From Lentibacillus saliphilus (GTDB taxonomy: Bacteria > Bacillota > Bacilli > Bacillales > Amphibacillaceae): DNA of 64,000 nucleotides. Positions 18,351 through 28,241 of the stretch are shown piece after piece; the first letter of the stretch is position 1, and every line of letters begins with the position of its first letter. The stretch covers positions 219,664-283,663 of the forward strand of contig NZ_JABJXD010000004.1 in the NCBI RefSeq assembly GCF_019093865.1, in the 5' to 3' direction. The position numbers and the translations under genes are program-made. The notes under the pieces are model-generated. The model searched no databases and was not told where the DNA came from. It worked only from the letters and a program-made list of their open reading frames with translations.

Positions 18351-18408
18351 TTTTGGGGTGCCAGATGCAGATTTTTGACAAAATGAGTTGATATCAGGCA
18401 CTCCAAAA
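18351..18408. repeat. Long-loop inverted repeat upstream of typA
   Basis: TTTTGGGGTGCC at 18351-18362 faces GGCACTCCAAAA at 18397-18408 with one mismatch and a 34-base loop. It lies between the cssS stop and the typA promoter. There is no clean T-run on either strand, so it is a weak terminator candidate at best. Confidence 0.7.
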
Positions 18409-18416
18409 TCTTGTAC

Positions 18417-18446
18417 TTGCTTATATGTGCTGTTTTTTGATATAAT
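18417..18446 (+). promoter_or_regulatory. Promoter of typA
   Basis: TTGCTT at 18417-18422 and a perfect TATAAT at 18441-18446 are 18 bases apart, 43 bases before the typA start. This fits the vegetative sigma factor. Confidence 0.65.
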
Positions 18447-18489
18447 TTTATGGTTTAATGCAAGTTTTAACATGAAGGAGCGTACTTGA

Positions 18490-20325
18490 ATGCAATTTAG
18501 AGAAGACATTCGCAATATCGCCATTATCGCCCACGTAGACCATGGAAAAACGACGCTTGTGGACCAGCTGCTTAAATATGCTGGTACATTTCGTGAAAAC
18601 GAGCATGTCGATGAACGTGCCATGGATTCAGGGGATATTGAACGAGAACGTGGCATTACGATCTTGGCCAAAAACACAGCGATTCACTATAAAGATACGA
18701 CCATTAATATTCTGGATACACCGGGTCACGCGGACTTTGGTGGAGAAGTTGAACGGATTATGAAGATGGTCGACGGGGTTCTCCTCGTTGTTGACGCCTA
18801 TGAAGGTACAATGCCACAAACACGTTTTGTTCTGAAGAAAGCTTTGGATCAGAAATTAACACCAGTTGTTGTTTTAAACAAAGTAGACCGCCCAAATGCC
18901 CGCCCTGTTGAAGTCATCGATGAAGTGCTTGACCTCTTTATTGAACTCGGTGCAGACGATGAGCAGCTGGAATTCCCAGTTGTGTATACATCAGCTTTAA
19001 ATGGTACATCTGCCCATGAACCCGAGCTTGAAGCACAAGAAGAAACGATGGACCCGATTTTCACGACGATTCTCGAACACATCCCAGCACCATCTGATAA
19101 TCGTGAAGACCCACTACAATTTCAAATTACACTACTTGATTACAATGAATATGTCGGACGTGTTGGAATTGGACGCGTATTCCGCGGCAAAATCAGTGTC
19201 GGACAACAAGTTGTTCTCATTAAAAAAGACGGCACAACAAAGAACTTCCGCATCAGTAAGCTATTTGGCTTTATCGGTTTAAAGCGAACGGAAATTCAAG
19301 AAGCGTATGCCGGTGATATCATTGCTGTAGCTGGACTTGAAGACATTAATGTTGGCGAAACGGTTTGTCCAGTTGACAATCCTGATCCACTGCCAATGCT
19401 TCGAATTGATGAGCCGACGCTACAAATGACATTTCTCGTTAATAACAGTCCATTTGCCGGCCGTGAAGGTAAGTATTTAACTTCAAGAAAAATTGAAGAG
19501 CGCCTTATGACACAGCTTGAGACAGATGTGAGCTTACGCGTTGAGCAAACGGAATCACCTGATGCTTGGATTGTTTCCGGACGTGGCGAACTACACTTGT
19601 CAATCTTAATTGAAAATATGCGTCGTGAGGGCTATGAACTCCAGCTTTCAAAACCGAAAGTTATTTTAAGAGAAATTGATGGTGTGTTATGTGAGCCTGT
19701 AGAACGGGTTCAAGTTGATGTTCCTGAAGCATATACCGGTGCCGTTATGGAAACGCTTGGTGCCCGTAAAGGTGAAATGCTTGATATGGTTAACCAAGGT
19801 AATGGTCAGGTTCGCCTGGAATTTAAAGTGCCTTCACGTGGCTTGATCGGTTATACAACTGAATTCATGTCCCACACGAGAGGGTACGGTATTTTGAACC
19901 ATACATTCGATGCATATGAGCCACTTGTTAAAGGTCAGGTTGGTGGTCGTCGTCAAGGCGTGCTTGTCAGTCTCGAACAGGGCAAGGCATCCACATACGG
20001 CATCATGCAGCTTGAAGATCGTGGTGTCATCTTTGTCGATCCTGGTACAGAAATCTATGCGGGTATGATTGTTGGCGAACATAATCGCGAAAATGATCTA
20101 ACAGTTAACATTACGAAGGAAAAGCATTTGACCAACGTTCGTTCCGCAACGAAGGATCAAACATCTACGATTAAATCAACACGTAAAATGTCACTCGAGG
20201 AAGCTTTGGAGTATCTTGATGACGACGAATATTGCGAAGTTACACCAGAATCAGTTCGTTTGCGTAAAAAGATTCTTAACAAGAGTGAACGTGAAAAAGC
20301 AGCGAAAAAAGCTAAATTCAATTAA
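18490..20325 (+). CDS. typA: Ribosome-associated GTPase TypA/BipA
   Basis: This 611-residue translational GTPase assists 50S ribosomal subunit assembly, particularly in cold or stress. G-domain motifs are [10 protein letters not shown] (G1), RGITI (G2), DTPGHADF (G3) and NKVD (G4), followed by an EF-Tu-like domain 2, two EF-G-like domains and the family C-terminal domain ([25 protein letters not shown]). GAAGGAG lies 8 bases before ATG. The terminator follows 13 bases after the stop. Confidence 0.97.
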   Translation: MQFREDIRNIAIIAHVDHGKTTLVDQLLKYAGTFRENEHVDERAMDSGDIERERGITILAKNTAIHYKDTTINILDTPGHADFGGEVERIMKMVDGVLLVVDAYEGTMPQTRFVLKKALDQKLTPVVVLNKVDRPNARPVEVIDEVLDLFIELGADDEQLEFPVVYTSALNGTSAHEPELEAQEETMDPIFTTILEHIPAPSDNREDPLQFQITLLDYNEYVGRVGIGRVFRGKISVGQQVVLIKKDGTTKNFRISKLFGFIGLKRTEIQEAYAGDIIAVAGLEDINVGETVCPVDNPDPLPMLRIDEPTLQMTFLVNNSPFAGREGKYLTSRKIEERLMTQLETDVSLRVEQTESPDAWIVSGRGELHLSILIENMRREGYELQLSKPKVILREIDGVLCEPVERVQVDVPEAYTGAVMETLGARKGEMLDMVNQGNGQVRLEFKVPSRGLIGYTTEFMSHTRGYGILNHTFDAYEPLVKGQVGGRRQGVLVSLEQGKASTYGIMQLEDRGVIFVDPGTEIYAGMIVGEHNRENDLTVNITKEKHLTNVRSATKDQTSTIKSTRKMSLEEALEYLDDDEYCEVTPESVRLRKKILNKSEREKAAKKAKFN

Positions 20326-20338
20326 CATGTGTTGAAGA

Positions 20339-20377
20339 GCGGCAAAAGCATGAAGCGTGCTTTTGCCGTTTTTTTAA
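20339..20377 (+). terminator. Terminator after typA
   Basis: GCGGCAAAAGC pairs with GCTTTTGCCG around a short loop, followed by seven T residues. Confidence 0.92.
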
Positions 20378-20429
20378 TGGTATGATTTGTTTTAAACAAG
20401 CAGTGAACATTTAAACGAGGTGAAATGAT

Positions 20430-20708
20430 ATGAAACGGTCGCTTAAACGATTAGGTTTTTTAGTTCGGTTTCATAAATCAGTCCCATTTTTTGTTGCCTT
20501 TTTTAAGTCAAGAGAGGTTGGGGTGCTTCGAAAAATATTATTTGTAGCATTGATTATTGGCTATTCAGTGTTCCCCTTTGATGTAATCCCAGATTTTCTA
20601 ATCGTTTTTGGTGTCGTTGACGATGTCGCAGTAGCTGCATGGATTTTACAATATATGGTCAAAACAGCACCGAAGTCATTACGTGATCAATACGGATTAA
20701 ATAGCTAG
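20430..20708 (+). CDS. DUF1232 (YkvA family) membrane protein
   Basis: This 92-residue protein has the YkvA/DUF1232 core VFPFDVIPDFLIVFGVVDDVAV, with one or two hydrophobic helices and a basic N-terminus. Its biochemical role is unknown. The GAGGTGAAATGAT ribosome site is well placed before ATG. It is upstream of arsR but separated from it by its own promoter and about 100 bases, so it is probably independent. Confidence 0.85.
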   Translation: MKRSLKRLGFLVRFHKSVPFFVAFFKSREVGVLRKILFVALIIGYSVFPFDVIPDFLIVFGVVDDVAVAAWILQYMVKTAPKSLRDQYGLNS

Positions 20709-20744
20709 TTTTTATATGGTATGTGATCTTTACAAAACCTTTAC

Positions 20745-20795
20745 TTGAGTCACTAGGGTTTATTTTTGTATAATATATAAGCAGTTACTTATATA
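20745..20795 (+). promoter_or_regulatory. arsRBC promoter with ArsR operator
   Basis: TTGAGT at 20745-20750 and TATAAT at 20769-20774 are 18 bases apart. The inverted repeat TATATAAG (20774-20781) and CTTATATA (20788-20795), with a 6-base spacer, directly overlaps the -10 end and the start site. This is where an ArsR repressor would block transcription. Confidence 0.75.
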
Positions 20796-20808
20796 AGGGG
20801 GGGAAAAC

Positions 20809-21141
20809 ATGTTAAAAACAACTTTAGATCGGGATCAGTTTGTTCGGTTGTTTAAACTACTTAGCTCAGATAAACGGCTTTCACTCTTGAAGCTGCTCGA
20901 AAGAAAAAAGTGTTGTGTGTGTGAATTGACTGCAGCACTGCAAATGAGTCAGCCGGCAATTAGCCAACATCTGCGTAAGCTTCGAGATTGCGGTGTTGTA
21001 ACAGAAGAACGACAAGGTCAATGGATTTATTATGCATTAAACGCTGCTTCACCGATGAACGAAATGCTCAATACGATACTTGCCGAGGTTCCAGTGTGTT
21101 TGGATGACGTGCAAAGAATGGAACAGACAAATCAATGTTAA
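20809..21141 (+). CDS. arsR: Arsenical-responsive repressor ArsR
   Basis: This 110-residue winged-helix repressor of the ArsR/SmtB family carries the arsenite-sensing cysteines Cys35, Cys36 and Cys38 (KKCCVCEL) in the first helix of the reading head, and the DNA-recognition helix MSQPAISQHLRKLRD. Binding of arsenite should release it from the operator at 20774-20795. It is the first gene of arsRBC, preceded by an AGGGGGGG ribosome site. Confidence 0.95.
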   Translation: MLKTTLDRDQFVRLFKLLSSDKRLSLLKLLERKKCCVCELTAALQMSQPAISQHLRKLRDCGVVTEERQGQWIYYALNAASPMNEMLNTILAEVPVCLDDVQRMEQTNQC

Positions 21142-21191
21142 CACTTTAATTTTTTTCACATCTATCGCTTTAACAGCCAGGGGGATTTAAT

Positions 21192-22490
21192 TTGGATATG
21201 ACAACGATTTTAGCAGTCGTTATTTTTCTTATAACACTTATATTAATTATTTGGCAGCCGAAAGGGCTCGGTATCGGCTATACGGCTGTTGGTGGTGCCA
21301 TTGTTGCGTTGCTATTTAAAGTTGTATCACTCGATGACGTTGTAGATGTAACAGGCATTGTTTGGAATGCAACGCTGGCGTTTGTAGCCATCATTATGAT
21401 TTCGCTTATTTTAGATGATATTGGATTTTTTGAATGGGCTGCATTGCATATGGCGCGTATGGCTAATGGTGATGGGTTACGTATGTTTATTTACATATCC
21501 ATTCTAGGTGCCGTTGTTGCCGCCTTATTTGCCAATGACGGGGCGGCGTTGATTCTGACGCCAATTGTGCTCGCAATGGTCCGCGCGCTGAAGTTTAAAG
21601 ATGCTTTTATATTGCCATTTATTATGGCGAGTGGCTTCATAGCCGATACGACGTCGTTACCATTTATCGTGAGCAACCTTGTTAATATTGTTTCGGCAGA
21701 CTTTTTTGGCATCGGATTTATCGAGTATGCTTCTCGCATGATCATTCCGAACTTATTTTCACTCGTTGCCAGTATTACAGTGTTATACCTTTTTTTCAGA
21801 AAAGATATACCAGACAATTATGATGTAACACAATTACAAGCACCAAAAGAGGCGATTAAGGATCACCGCATGTTTCGTGCGTCCTGGGTTGTCTTAGCGG
21901 TGTTGCTCGTCGGATATTTTGCCAGTGAGTATATTGCTGTGCCAGTATCCATTATTGCAGGTGCAGTGGCGTTGGTCTTCCTGCTTATGGCACACAATAG
22001 TCAAGCCGTTCATACGGTCCAAGTGATTAAAAATGCACCATGGGCGATTGTGTTCTTTTCGGTCGGTATGTATGTTGTAGTCTATGGCTTGCGTAATGCT
22101 GGGTTAACGGATTTATTGGCACAGGTCATTCAGGTCGGTGCAGATGGTGGCTTATTTACTGGAACGATGCTGATGGGCTTTTTGGCAGCCATTTTATCTT
22201 CAGTTATGAATAATATGCCGACAGTAATGATTGATGCTCTTGCTATTGCTGATACGCATGCGGTCGGAACAGTGAAGGAAGCATTAATTTACGCCAACGT
22301 CATTGGGAGTGATTTAGGACCAAAAATTACCCCAATTGGATCATTAGCAACATTATTATGGTTACACGTTTTAAAAACAAAGGGTGTTCATATTTCATGG
22401 GGCTATTATTTTAAAGTCGGTATCATTTTAACGGTCCCAACACTATTTATCACATTAATGGGCTTATATCTCACATTGCTCATCTTCTAA
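21192..22490 (+). CDS. arsB: Arsenite efflux permease ArsB
   Basis: This 432-residue inner-membrane protein with about twelve helices exports arsenite and antimonite. Segments such as [31 protein letters not shown] and [13 protein letters not shown] match the ArsB family closely, including the staphylococcal plasmid protein. The start is TTG, 7 bases after AGGGGG; an ATG two codons later is possible but worse spaced. It is the middle gene of arsRBC with no ArsA ATPase nearby, so it works as a secondary transporter. Confidence 0.95.
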   Translation: MDMTTILAVVIFLITLILIIWQPKGLGIGYTAVGGAIVALLFKVVSLDDVVDVTGIVWNATLAFVAIIMISLILDDIGFFEWAALHMARMANGDGLRMFIYISILGAVVAALFANDGAALILTPIVLAMVRALKFKDAFILPFIMASGFIADTTSLPFIVSNLVNIVSADFFGIGFIEYASRMIIPNLFSLVASITVLYLFFRKDIPDNYDVTQLQAPKEAIKDHRMFRASWVVLAVLLVGYFASEYIAVPVSIIAGAVALVFLLMAHNSQAVHTVQVIKNAPWAIVFFSVGMYVVVYGLRNAGLTDLLAQVIQVGADGGLFTGTMLMGFLAAILSSVMNNMPTVMIDALAIADTHAVGTVKEALIYANVIGSDLGPKITPIGSLATLLWLHVLKTKGVHISWGYYFKVGIILTVPTLFITLMGLYLTLLIF

Positions 22491-22515
22491 TACGATTCAC
22501 GAGAGGAGTTTTAAC

Positions 22516-22935
22516 ATGGCGGAAAAACCGATATTATATTTTTTATGCACGGGTAACTCATGTAGAAGTCAGATGGCTGAAGGGTTCGGTAAAAAATATT
22601 TAAGTGACAAATGGGATGTGAGGAGTGCTGGCATTGAAGCACATGGTCTCAACCCACTTGCTGTCAAAGTGATGGCCGAGGCTGGTGTGGATATATCTGG
22701 TCAAGCATCATCTGTCATAGATTCAGATATTTTAAAGCGGGCAGCCTTTGTTGTGACACTTTGCGGCGATGCTAAGGATAACTGTCCGATGACGCCAGCT
22801 CACGTTAAAAAGGACCATTGGGGATTTTCTGACCCGGCAAAAGCAAAAGGGTCTGAAGCAGAAATATGGCAAGCATTTCAAGACGTTCGTGATCAAATAG
22901 AAGCGCGTATCATCGCATTTTCCGAACAAGAATAG
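22516..22935 (+). CDS. arsC: Thioredoxin-coupled arsenate reductase ArsC
   Basis: This 139-residue low-molecular-weight-phosphatase-like enzyme reduces arsenate to arsenite, which ArsB exports. The P-loop is CTGNSCRS with the nucleophile Cys11. The redox pair Cys83 and Cys90 (LCGDAKDNC) shows it is the thioredoxin-dependent Gram-positive type, and SDPAKAKG is the usual downstream motif. GAGAGGAG precedes the ATG. It is the last gene of arsRBC. Confidence 0.96.
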   Translation: MAEKPILYFLCTGNSCRSQMAEGFGKKYLSDKWDVRSAGIEAHGLNPLAVKVMAEAGVDISGQASSVIDSDILKRAAFVVTLCGDAKDNCPMTPAHVKKDHWGFSDPAKAKGSEAEIWQAFQDVRDQIEARIIAFSEQE

Positions 22936-22954
22936 TCCAGAACTGAATAAAAAA

Positions 22955-23000
22955 TGACCCCCTGACGTTAGCGTGTTGCTCTAACTTTAGGGGGTCGTCT
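22955..23000. terminator. Terminator between arsC and a convergent small gene
   Basis: GACCCCCTGACGTTAG pairs with CTAACTTTAGGGGGTC, a long stem with one bulge, and can serve both converging genes. Confidence 0.85.
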
Positions 23001-23005
23001 TATGA

Positions 23006-23209
23006 TTAGGCGCCCGTCTTTTTCTTAGGTGTTTTTTTATCGGATTTACTGGTATTCGGAATATATTTCGTAAAGTAAGTGGCAAAGCTGAGACAAACAA
23101 ATACGATGCCCCATGTGAAAATCCCACTCCACCGGAAATTCATTTGCAGCCCGAGGATGATGACGAGTGCTGCTAACAACATACATACGGCTGTTAAATA
23201 CCGTTTCAC
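23006..23209 (-). CDS. Small two-helix membrane protein
   Basis: This 67-residue protein has two hydrophobic helices (about 4-20 and 26-44) and a very basic tail ending KKTPKKKTGA. I do not recognise a family. I chose GTG at 23209 because GGAGGGA lies 7 bases upstream; an ATG at 23224 lies before that site and one at 23254 has no ribosome site. Confidence 0.6.
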   Translation of the reverse strand: MKRYLTAVCMLLAALVIILGLQMNFRWSGIFTWGIVFVCLSFATYFTKYIPNTSKSDKKTPKKKTGA

Positions 23210-23300
23210 CTCATATCCCTCCATATGATTGAAAATACAAACGAGGACATGCACGTTGATTTTTTCTCTATTCGTCTATCATATATTGAATCATATCAGT

Positions 23301-24296
23301 TTATTGACCGGCCACATCTCGTTTCGTGAAGAACAGCCATGACAATACCATAAACACAATATAGTAAACGACGAGCACGCTAATGGAAAAGCCGAGTGTC
23401 ATGCCTTCAAAGAGCTGATTCGTGCCATCTTCATACATTTTTAAATTCGTATTGGCAAACAGAATGTACTTAGCCCACGCATGATCGGAGAAAAACATAA
23501 CGATCGAATTACCAGTGAACATTAAGAATACAGCAGTTCCAATTGCTAATGTCCCATTTTTGAATACCGTTGAAATCATAAAGGCGAAGGTAGCCATCAT
23601 GACAAGGTTGACAAGGCTATATCCGTAGCCTGTTAAAATGCTGTTAATGATGTTTATTTGTTCATAGGCTGTATTCATATCCAAGAAGTCAACTGGCGCG
23701 ACGATCTCTGGATTGATTCCTTCGACACCGAATAAAATCGCACCGACAATCCAGGAAAAACTGAGTACGAACAAAAGTGTTAGAAACGCGAAAACTAAAA
23801 CAGCAGCATACTTAGATAAGAGCACTTGCGTTCTTGAGATAGGTCTGATTAACAGGAGCTTAATCGTTCCCCAGCGGAATTCTTGAGCAACGATGCCAGC
23901 AGCGATGATAATGGTCAGTAAGCTGACAATTGATAGAAGCATCTCATTATCCTTAACGAATTGCCAAGCACCATATCCTGTCGGCTGAATGTCATGTTCA
24001 AGGTAATAATTGTTCTTTTTTACACGACTCATGTCAGGTCCAATTGAAAAGCTGTCTTCATTTTCTTCCATTTTTTTCTGATACTCTTCTTGTTCCTTTT
24101 GGAGCTGTGCATTTTCTTCCTGCATGACTTCTCGCCAGTCATCATTTTGATATTGATCCTCTAGGTCAACAAAGGCCTTTGTGGAAACACCGGCAACAAT
24201 AATAATGCCAGCCAGGAGGATATACATAATCCACGTTGATTTACGTATATATATTTTAAATTGTTCATTGAAAACCATTTTGAAAAATCTACTCAA
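23301..24296 (-). CDS. ABC-2 type transporter permease (BcrB-like)
   Basis: This 331-residue permease has an N-terminal helix (about 15-35), a large extracellular Glu/Gln-rich segment (about 40-105), and five more helices. Together with the ATPase it forms an ABC-2 exporter; bacitracin- or lantibiotic-type export is common for this family but not shown here. GGAGAG, lying inside the end of the ATPase gene, is 7 bases before TTG at 24296, which I prefer to TTG at 24311. The genes overlap by 8 bases. Confidence 0.82.
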   Translation of the reverse strand: MSRFFKMVFNEQFKIYIRKSTWIMYILLAGIIIVAGVSTKAFVDLEDQYQNDDWREVMQEENAQLQKEQEEYQKKMEENEDSFSIGPDMSRVKKNNYYLEHDIQPTGYGAWQFVKDNEMLLSIVSLLTIIIAAGIVAQEFRWGTIKLLLIRPISRTQVLLSKYAAVLVFAFLTLLFVLSFSWIVGAILFGVEGINPEIVAPVDFLDMNTAYEQINIINSILTGYGYSLVNLVMMATFAFMISTVFKNGTLAIGTAVFLMFTGNSIVMFFSDHAWAKYILFANTNLKMYEDGTNQLFEGMTLGFSISVLVVYYIVFMVLSWLFFTKRDVAGQ

Positions 24297-25206
24297 TCGT
24301 ATTCTCTCCAATCAAATCAAAGAATTTATCCTCTAGTGAATCGTTCTTCATGTTGACTTGATATAGTTGAATGTTATGTTCGATAAGTGCCTTCGTCAGG
24401 GGTGGCATTTGCTCTTTAGCACACTTGAAAGTCAGCATGTCGTCTTGAGTTGTAACGTCAAATCCGAAATCGTTTTGGATAATGTGAAGTGCCTCTGTTG
24501 CAGGTGTCGCTTCAAGAGAGAATTGCTTTAGATTTTCATCTTCAGTGTCATGGACATATTCAGTCGTAATTAACTCGCCGTTTTTAATAATCCCTATCCG
24601 ATCACACATCAGTTCGATTTCTGAAAGCAAGTGACTTGATATGATGACGGCGACATTTTCCTCTTCAGCAAGTTTTCTTATGTATTTACGAATCTCTCGA
24701 ATGCCTGCTGGATCAAGTCCGTTCGTCGGTTCGTCTAATATTAACACAGAAGGATTATGAAGTAGAGCCTGAGCGATACCTAGACGCTGGCGCATTCCAA
24801 GGGAATATCGGCCTACTTTTTCCTTGATCGGCTTTTCCATGCCGAGTAGTTTCACGACGTCCATAATGCGTTCATTGGTAATGCCTGGCATCATGCGGGC
24901 AAAATGCTTTAAATTTTGCCAACCACTCATAAATGGATAGAGCTCCGGATTTTCTACAATAGCTCCGACTTCACGGACGGCATCCTTATAATCGGTTTTA
25001 ATGCTTTTGCCAAGAATCCGCACATCGCCATTTGTGATTTTCATTAATCCAACCATCATGCGAATCGTTGTTGTCTTACCTGCCCCATTTGGTCCAATAA
25101 AACCAAATACCTCTCCTTTGTTAATTGTAAACGATAGGTCCTTAATAATTTTTTTGCTTCCGATGGTTTTGTTTACGTTACTTAATTCCATCGCTGGTGC
25201 TGTCAT
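24289..25206 (-). CDS. ABC transporter ATP-binding protein (BcrA-like)
   Basis: This 305-residue ATPase has Walker A GPNGAGKTTT (38-47), signature YSLGMRQRLGIAQ, Walker B LILDEPTNGLDP and the switch histidine in SSHLLSE. The C-terminal 80 residues form the extension usual in the BcrA subfamily of antibiotic exporters. GTGAGGGA is 7 bases before ATG. It is the first gene of a two-gene operon with the permease. The substrate is unknown. Confidence 0.88.
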   Translation of the reverse strand: MTAPAMELSNVNKTIGSKKIIKDLSFTINKGEVFGFIGPNGAGKTTTIRMMVGLMKITNGDVRILGKSIKTDYKDAVREVGAIVENPELYPFMSGWQNLKHFARMMPGITNERIMDVVKLLGMEKPIKEKVGRYSLGMRQRLGIAQALLHNPSVLILDEPTNGLDPAGIREIRKYIRKLAEEENVAVIISSHLLSEIELMCDRIGIIKNGELITTEYVHDTEDENLKQFSLEATPATEALHIIQNDFGFDVTTQDDMLTFKCAKEQMPPLTKALIEHNIQLYQVNMKNDSLEDKFFDLIGENTIE

Positions 25207-25367
25207 AATTATCCCTCACTTTCTAATACATGTATTAATACGTCTTCAGACGAATAAAGTTTCATTTTGGAAATAATTGGGTTTATACTTATGTTTGCTC
25301 CAGTAAAAGTAAATATATTTTTAAAAACGACTGCTTTCTAAAGCTTAATCTGATATGGTCATAATAA

Positions 25368-25406
25368 AAGGCTAACCATAAACGAGGTCGTATTATGGTT
25401 AGCCTT
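25368..25406 (-). terminator. Terminator of the YfhE-like gene
   Basis: AAGGCTAACCATAA pairs perfectly with TTATGGTTAGCCTT around 11 bases; on the minus strand it is followed by TTATTATG, 21 bases after the stop. Confidence 0.8.
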
Positions 25407-25426
25407 GGAAAAGAAGCCGTTATTGG

Positions 25427-25579
25427 TTACGTTGTTCTTTGTTCATGCTTGGCTGCTTTAACACGTTCATGTCTGAAGCCTGCTGCAATATCGGCTTGCT
25501 TAAAATCTTTTGCATAATGAACCTCTTGAGCATCAGATAACTGTTTAAACTTAGTTGGTTGATATTGTGCTTTTGGCAA
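25427..25579 (-). CDS. yfhE: YfhE-like small protein
   Basis: This 50-residue, charged soluble peptide begins MPKAQYQPTKFKQLSDAQEV and continues HYAKDFKQADIAAG. It resembles the QEVxYxxEFKxADxA pattern of the YfhE family of small Bacillus proteins of unknown function. The start is TTG at 25579, 8 bases after AAGGAGAG; longer frames upstream lack ribosome sites. It has its own terminator. Confidence 0.65.
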   Translation of the reverse strand: MPKAQYQPTKFKQLSDAQEVHYAKDFKQADIAAGFRHERVKAAKHEQRTT

Positions 25580-25717
25580 GATATCACTCTCCTTATAAAA
25601 TGAAATGGATATATTGAGGGTTTTCCCAAGTGGGATGGTTTGGTAAACATGCATTTATTTCATAGATTCATATCGGTATACTAAAAGAGATATCTTTATT
25701 AAAAGGGGCGTTTTAGA

Positions 25718-26836
25718 ATGCGTGAAGTCGTTATTGTAGAGGGGTGTCGTACAGCCGTCGGAAAACGAAAAGGTGCACTGTCGGAGATTCGACCTGATAA
25801 GCTAGCAGCGACGATATTGTCAGAAGTGGTAAAGCGCGCGGGTGTTCAAAAGCAGACCATAGATGATGTCATTCTCGGCTGTGTGACACAGCTTGGCGAG
25901 CAAGGGGGGAATATTGCGCGTACAGCTGCATTGATGGCGGGTTTCCCTGTTCACGTTCCAGGTGTGACGATCGATCGTCAATGTGGGTCAAGTCAGCAAG
26001 CTGTTCATTTTGCAGCGCAAGCGATTGCTTCCGGAGATATGGAAGTGGTCATAGCCGGAGGTGTTGAAAGCATGACCCGGGCTGTGATGGGGACGAATCT
26101 TGCTGAGCCGAGTGACGATTTAACAGCGCTGTATCCTATCGTTAACCAAGGGATTGCTGCGGAAATGATAGCCGATAAATGGAACCTGTCTCGACAAGCT
26201 CTTGACTCGTTTGCGTTAGCTAGTCATCAACGGGCCCTAACGGCGATTCAAGCTGGTCACTTTGCAGATGAAATTGTTCCGGTTGCCGGTCTGACTCAGG
26301 ATGAAGGCCCGCGAGCAGATACATCAATTGAAGCACTTAACGCGTTAAAGCCTGTTTTTAAATCGGATGGCAAAGTCACCGCGGGTAACGCGAGTCAGAT
26401 GAGCGACGGTGCAAGCGCAGTTGTTTTGATGTCTCGCGAAAAGGCGGATGAGCTCGGTTTGAAGCCTAAAGCACGCATTGTAGAACGAACGGTTGTTGGC
26501 TCAGATCCAACGTTAATGCTGACAGGACCAATACCTGCAACAGAATTGGCTCTGCGTCGTGCGCGGCTTGATATATCAGACATTGATCGCTTTGAAGTGA
26601 ACGAAGCATTCGCTTCTGTCCCGTTAGCGTGGCTAGCAGAAACAGGTGCTGATTTCGATCGCGTTAATGTGAATGGTGGCGCCATTGCGCTTGGGCACCC
26701 CCTAGGCGCAACTGGAACAAAGCTACTCGTATCATTAATGAATGAACTTGAACGGATAAAAGGACGTTATGGGTTACTGACGATTTGCGAAGGTATGGGA
26801 ACGGCAAATGCAACAATAATAGAACGCATTTCTTGA
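25718..26836 (+). CDS. Thiolase family acetyl-CoA acyltransferase
   Basis: This thiolase condenses or cleaves acyl-CoA with acetyl-CoA, in beta-oxidation or acetoacetyl-CoA synthesis. The catalytic residues are visible: Cys89 (DRQCGSSQQ), His327 (ALGHPLGATG) and Cys357 (TICEGMG). At 372 residues it is somewhat shorter than the usual 390. The last cysteine motif reads CEGMGTANA instead of the common CxGxGQGxA, so it is a divergent member. It is monocistronic, and no other fatty-acid genes adjoin it. AAAGGGG precedes the ATG. Confidence 0.88.
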   Translation: MREVVIVEGCRTAVGKRKGALSEIRPDKLAATILSEVVKRAGVQKQTIDDVILGCVTQLGEQGGNIARTAALMAGFPVHVPGVTIDRQCGSSQQAVHFAAQAIASGDMEVVIAGGVESMTRAVMGTNLAEPSDDLTALYPIVNQGIAAEMIADKWNLSRQALDSFALASHQRALTAIQAGHFADEIVPVAGLTQDEGPRADTSIEALNALKPVFKSDGKVTAGNASQMSDGASAVVLMSREKADELGLKPKARIVERTVVGSDPTLMLTGPIPATELALRRARLDISDIDRFEVNEAFASVPLAWLAETGADFDRVNVNGGAIALGHPLGATGTKLLVSLMNELERIKGRYGLLTICEGMGTANATIIERIS

Positions 26837-26985
26837 TCCACGAAAGACGTTATGAATGACCCTAAGCAAATGTACGGTTTTTTTAAAGAAAAACGACGTT
26901 GCATTATGACACTGTCAGTCTATTCATATCGTCTAATAGAAGGTATATGCATAAAATAAAAACAACTAAAGTGAGGTCTTGTGCA

Positions 26986-28179
26986 ATGTTAAAAGGGGGA
27001 AAGGTTCTTTCAATTGCGGTACTTAGCTTGCTGCTATTTTTGGCAGCTTGTGCGCAAATGGAAGAACGAGACAACTTAGAAGAGACAACAAAGACGAATT
27101 CAAGTGCATCAGAAAAACAGACTGCACTGATTGGTACAAAGAAAGAGATGATTCAACCAAAGAAGATTGAACAAGAGATTACGTTATCTGCTATAGGCGA
27201 TATTTTAGTCCATAGCACCGTCTATGAGGATGCGCGTACAGAGTCGGGCTTTGATTTCAAGCCAATGCTAACTCATGTGAAACCATTTTTAAATGACACA
27301 ACGATTACGTTTGCCAATCAAGAAACGATGATCGGTGGAGAAGCGTTTGGGTTGTCAACGTATCCAAGATTTAATAGTCCTTTTGAGGTAGGGGATGCAT
27401 TAAAAGACGTTGGTGTGAACGTCGTATCTATTGCAAACAACCATACGCTGGATCGGGGTGAAGAAGTCGTTCAACGTGCGATCAAGCATTGGCAGTCACT
27501 TGACATGATGTATACCGGTGCCTATCAAGATGAAGCCGATCGCGAGCGGCTACGTATTTTTGAATCGGAAGAAGGCATCTCTGTCGCCTTTCTTGCTTAC
27601 ACATATGGGACGAATGGTATCCCCGTGCCAGACGGCAAAAATTATTTGGTGAACTTAATTGATCAAGAAATCATTGCCGGGGAAATCGCCCGTGCTCGCA
27701 AGCAAGCTGATGCGGTCGTATTGAGCTTGCATTTCGGAAATGAATACGAACGGATGCCTAGTGAAGCTCAAAAGCAGCTTGTTCAGTTTGCTGCTGACCA
27801 AGGTGCAGATATTGTGCTCGGCCATCACCCTCACGTCTTACAACCGATGGATTGGGTAGAAGGAAAAGATGGAAAGCACACACTCGTCGTCTACTCACTT
27901 GGGAATTTCTTATCAGGACAGGACGAATTTTACCGTCGCATAGGTGGCATTGCACAAATGACCATTAAGAAAACAATTGAAGCTGATTTGGAAACTATTG
28001 AAGTTATGACACCAAAATTCATCCCAACCTTTGTGAAATACGATGATCGTAGTCATTTCGAAGTGATACCGATGTATCAATTAACAGAAGAAGATCTTAC
28101 AGATGCAGCTGCTCATTACGAAGCGATCAAGGCACATATGTCTCAATGGATGCCAGAGCTGGAATTTATCGAGGATTAA
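26986..28179 (+). CDS. CapA-family (poly-gamma-glutamate type) lipoprotein
   Basis: This 397-residue extracellular lipoprotein has the lipobox LLFLAAC with Cys22 as lipidated residue. A CapA metallophosphatase-like domain follows, with AIGDILVH, FANQETMIGG, SIANNHTLDRG, LHFGNEYE and LGHHPHVLQP. CapA takes part in poly-gamma-glutamate capsule production in B. anthracis, but single CapA-like genes without capBC, as here, have unknown roles. I chose ATG at 26986 because AGTGAGGT lies about 8 bases upstream and the signal peptide then starts properly; upstream ATGs have no ribosome site. Confidence 0.88.
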   Translation: MLKGGKVLSIAVLSLLLFLAACAQMEERDNLEETTKTNSSASEKQTALIGTKKEMIQPKKIEQEITLSAIGDILVHSTVYEDARTESGFDFKPMLTHVKPFLNDTTITFANQETMIGGEAFGLSTYPRFNSPFEVGDALKDVGVNVVSIANNHTLDRGEEVVQRAIKHWQSLDMMYTGAYQDEADRERLRIFESEEGISVAFLAYTYGTNGIPVPDGKNYLVNLIDQEIIAGEIARARKQADAVVLSLHFGNEYERMPSEAQKQLVQFAADQGADIVLGHHPHVLQPMDWVEGKDGKHTLVVYSLGNFLSGQDEFYRRIGGIAQMTIKKTIEADLETIEVMTPKFIPTFVKYDDRSHFEVIPMYQLTEEDLTDAAAHYEAIKAHMSQWMPELEFIED

Positions 28180-28241
28180 CGGGTGCGTGCCCTTTAGAGT
28201 ATGCTTGTTTTTTATCCTGTTGAGCCAGGTGTGCACCATAA

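Noticed and set aside
20809..22935. arsRBC as a recently acquired mobile island
   Set aside because: No transposase, integrase or flanking repeats were seen, and the base composition looks like that of the neighbours.
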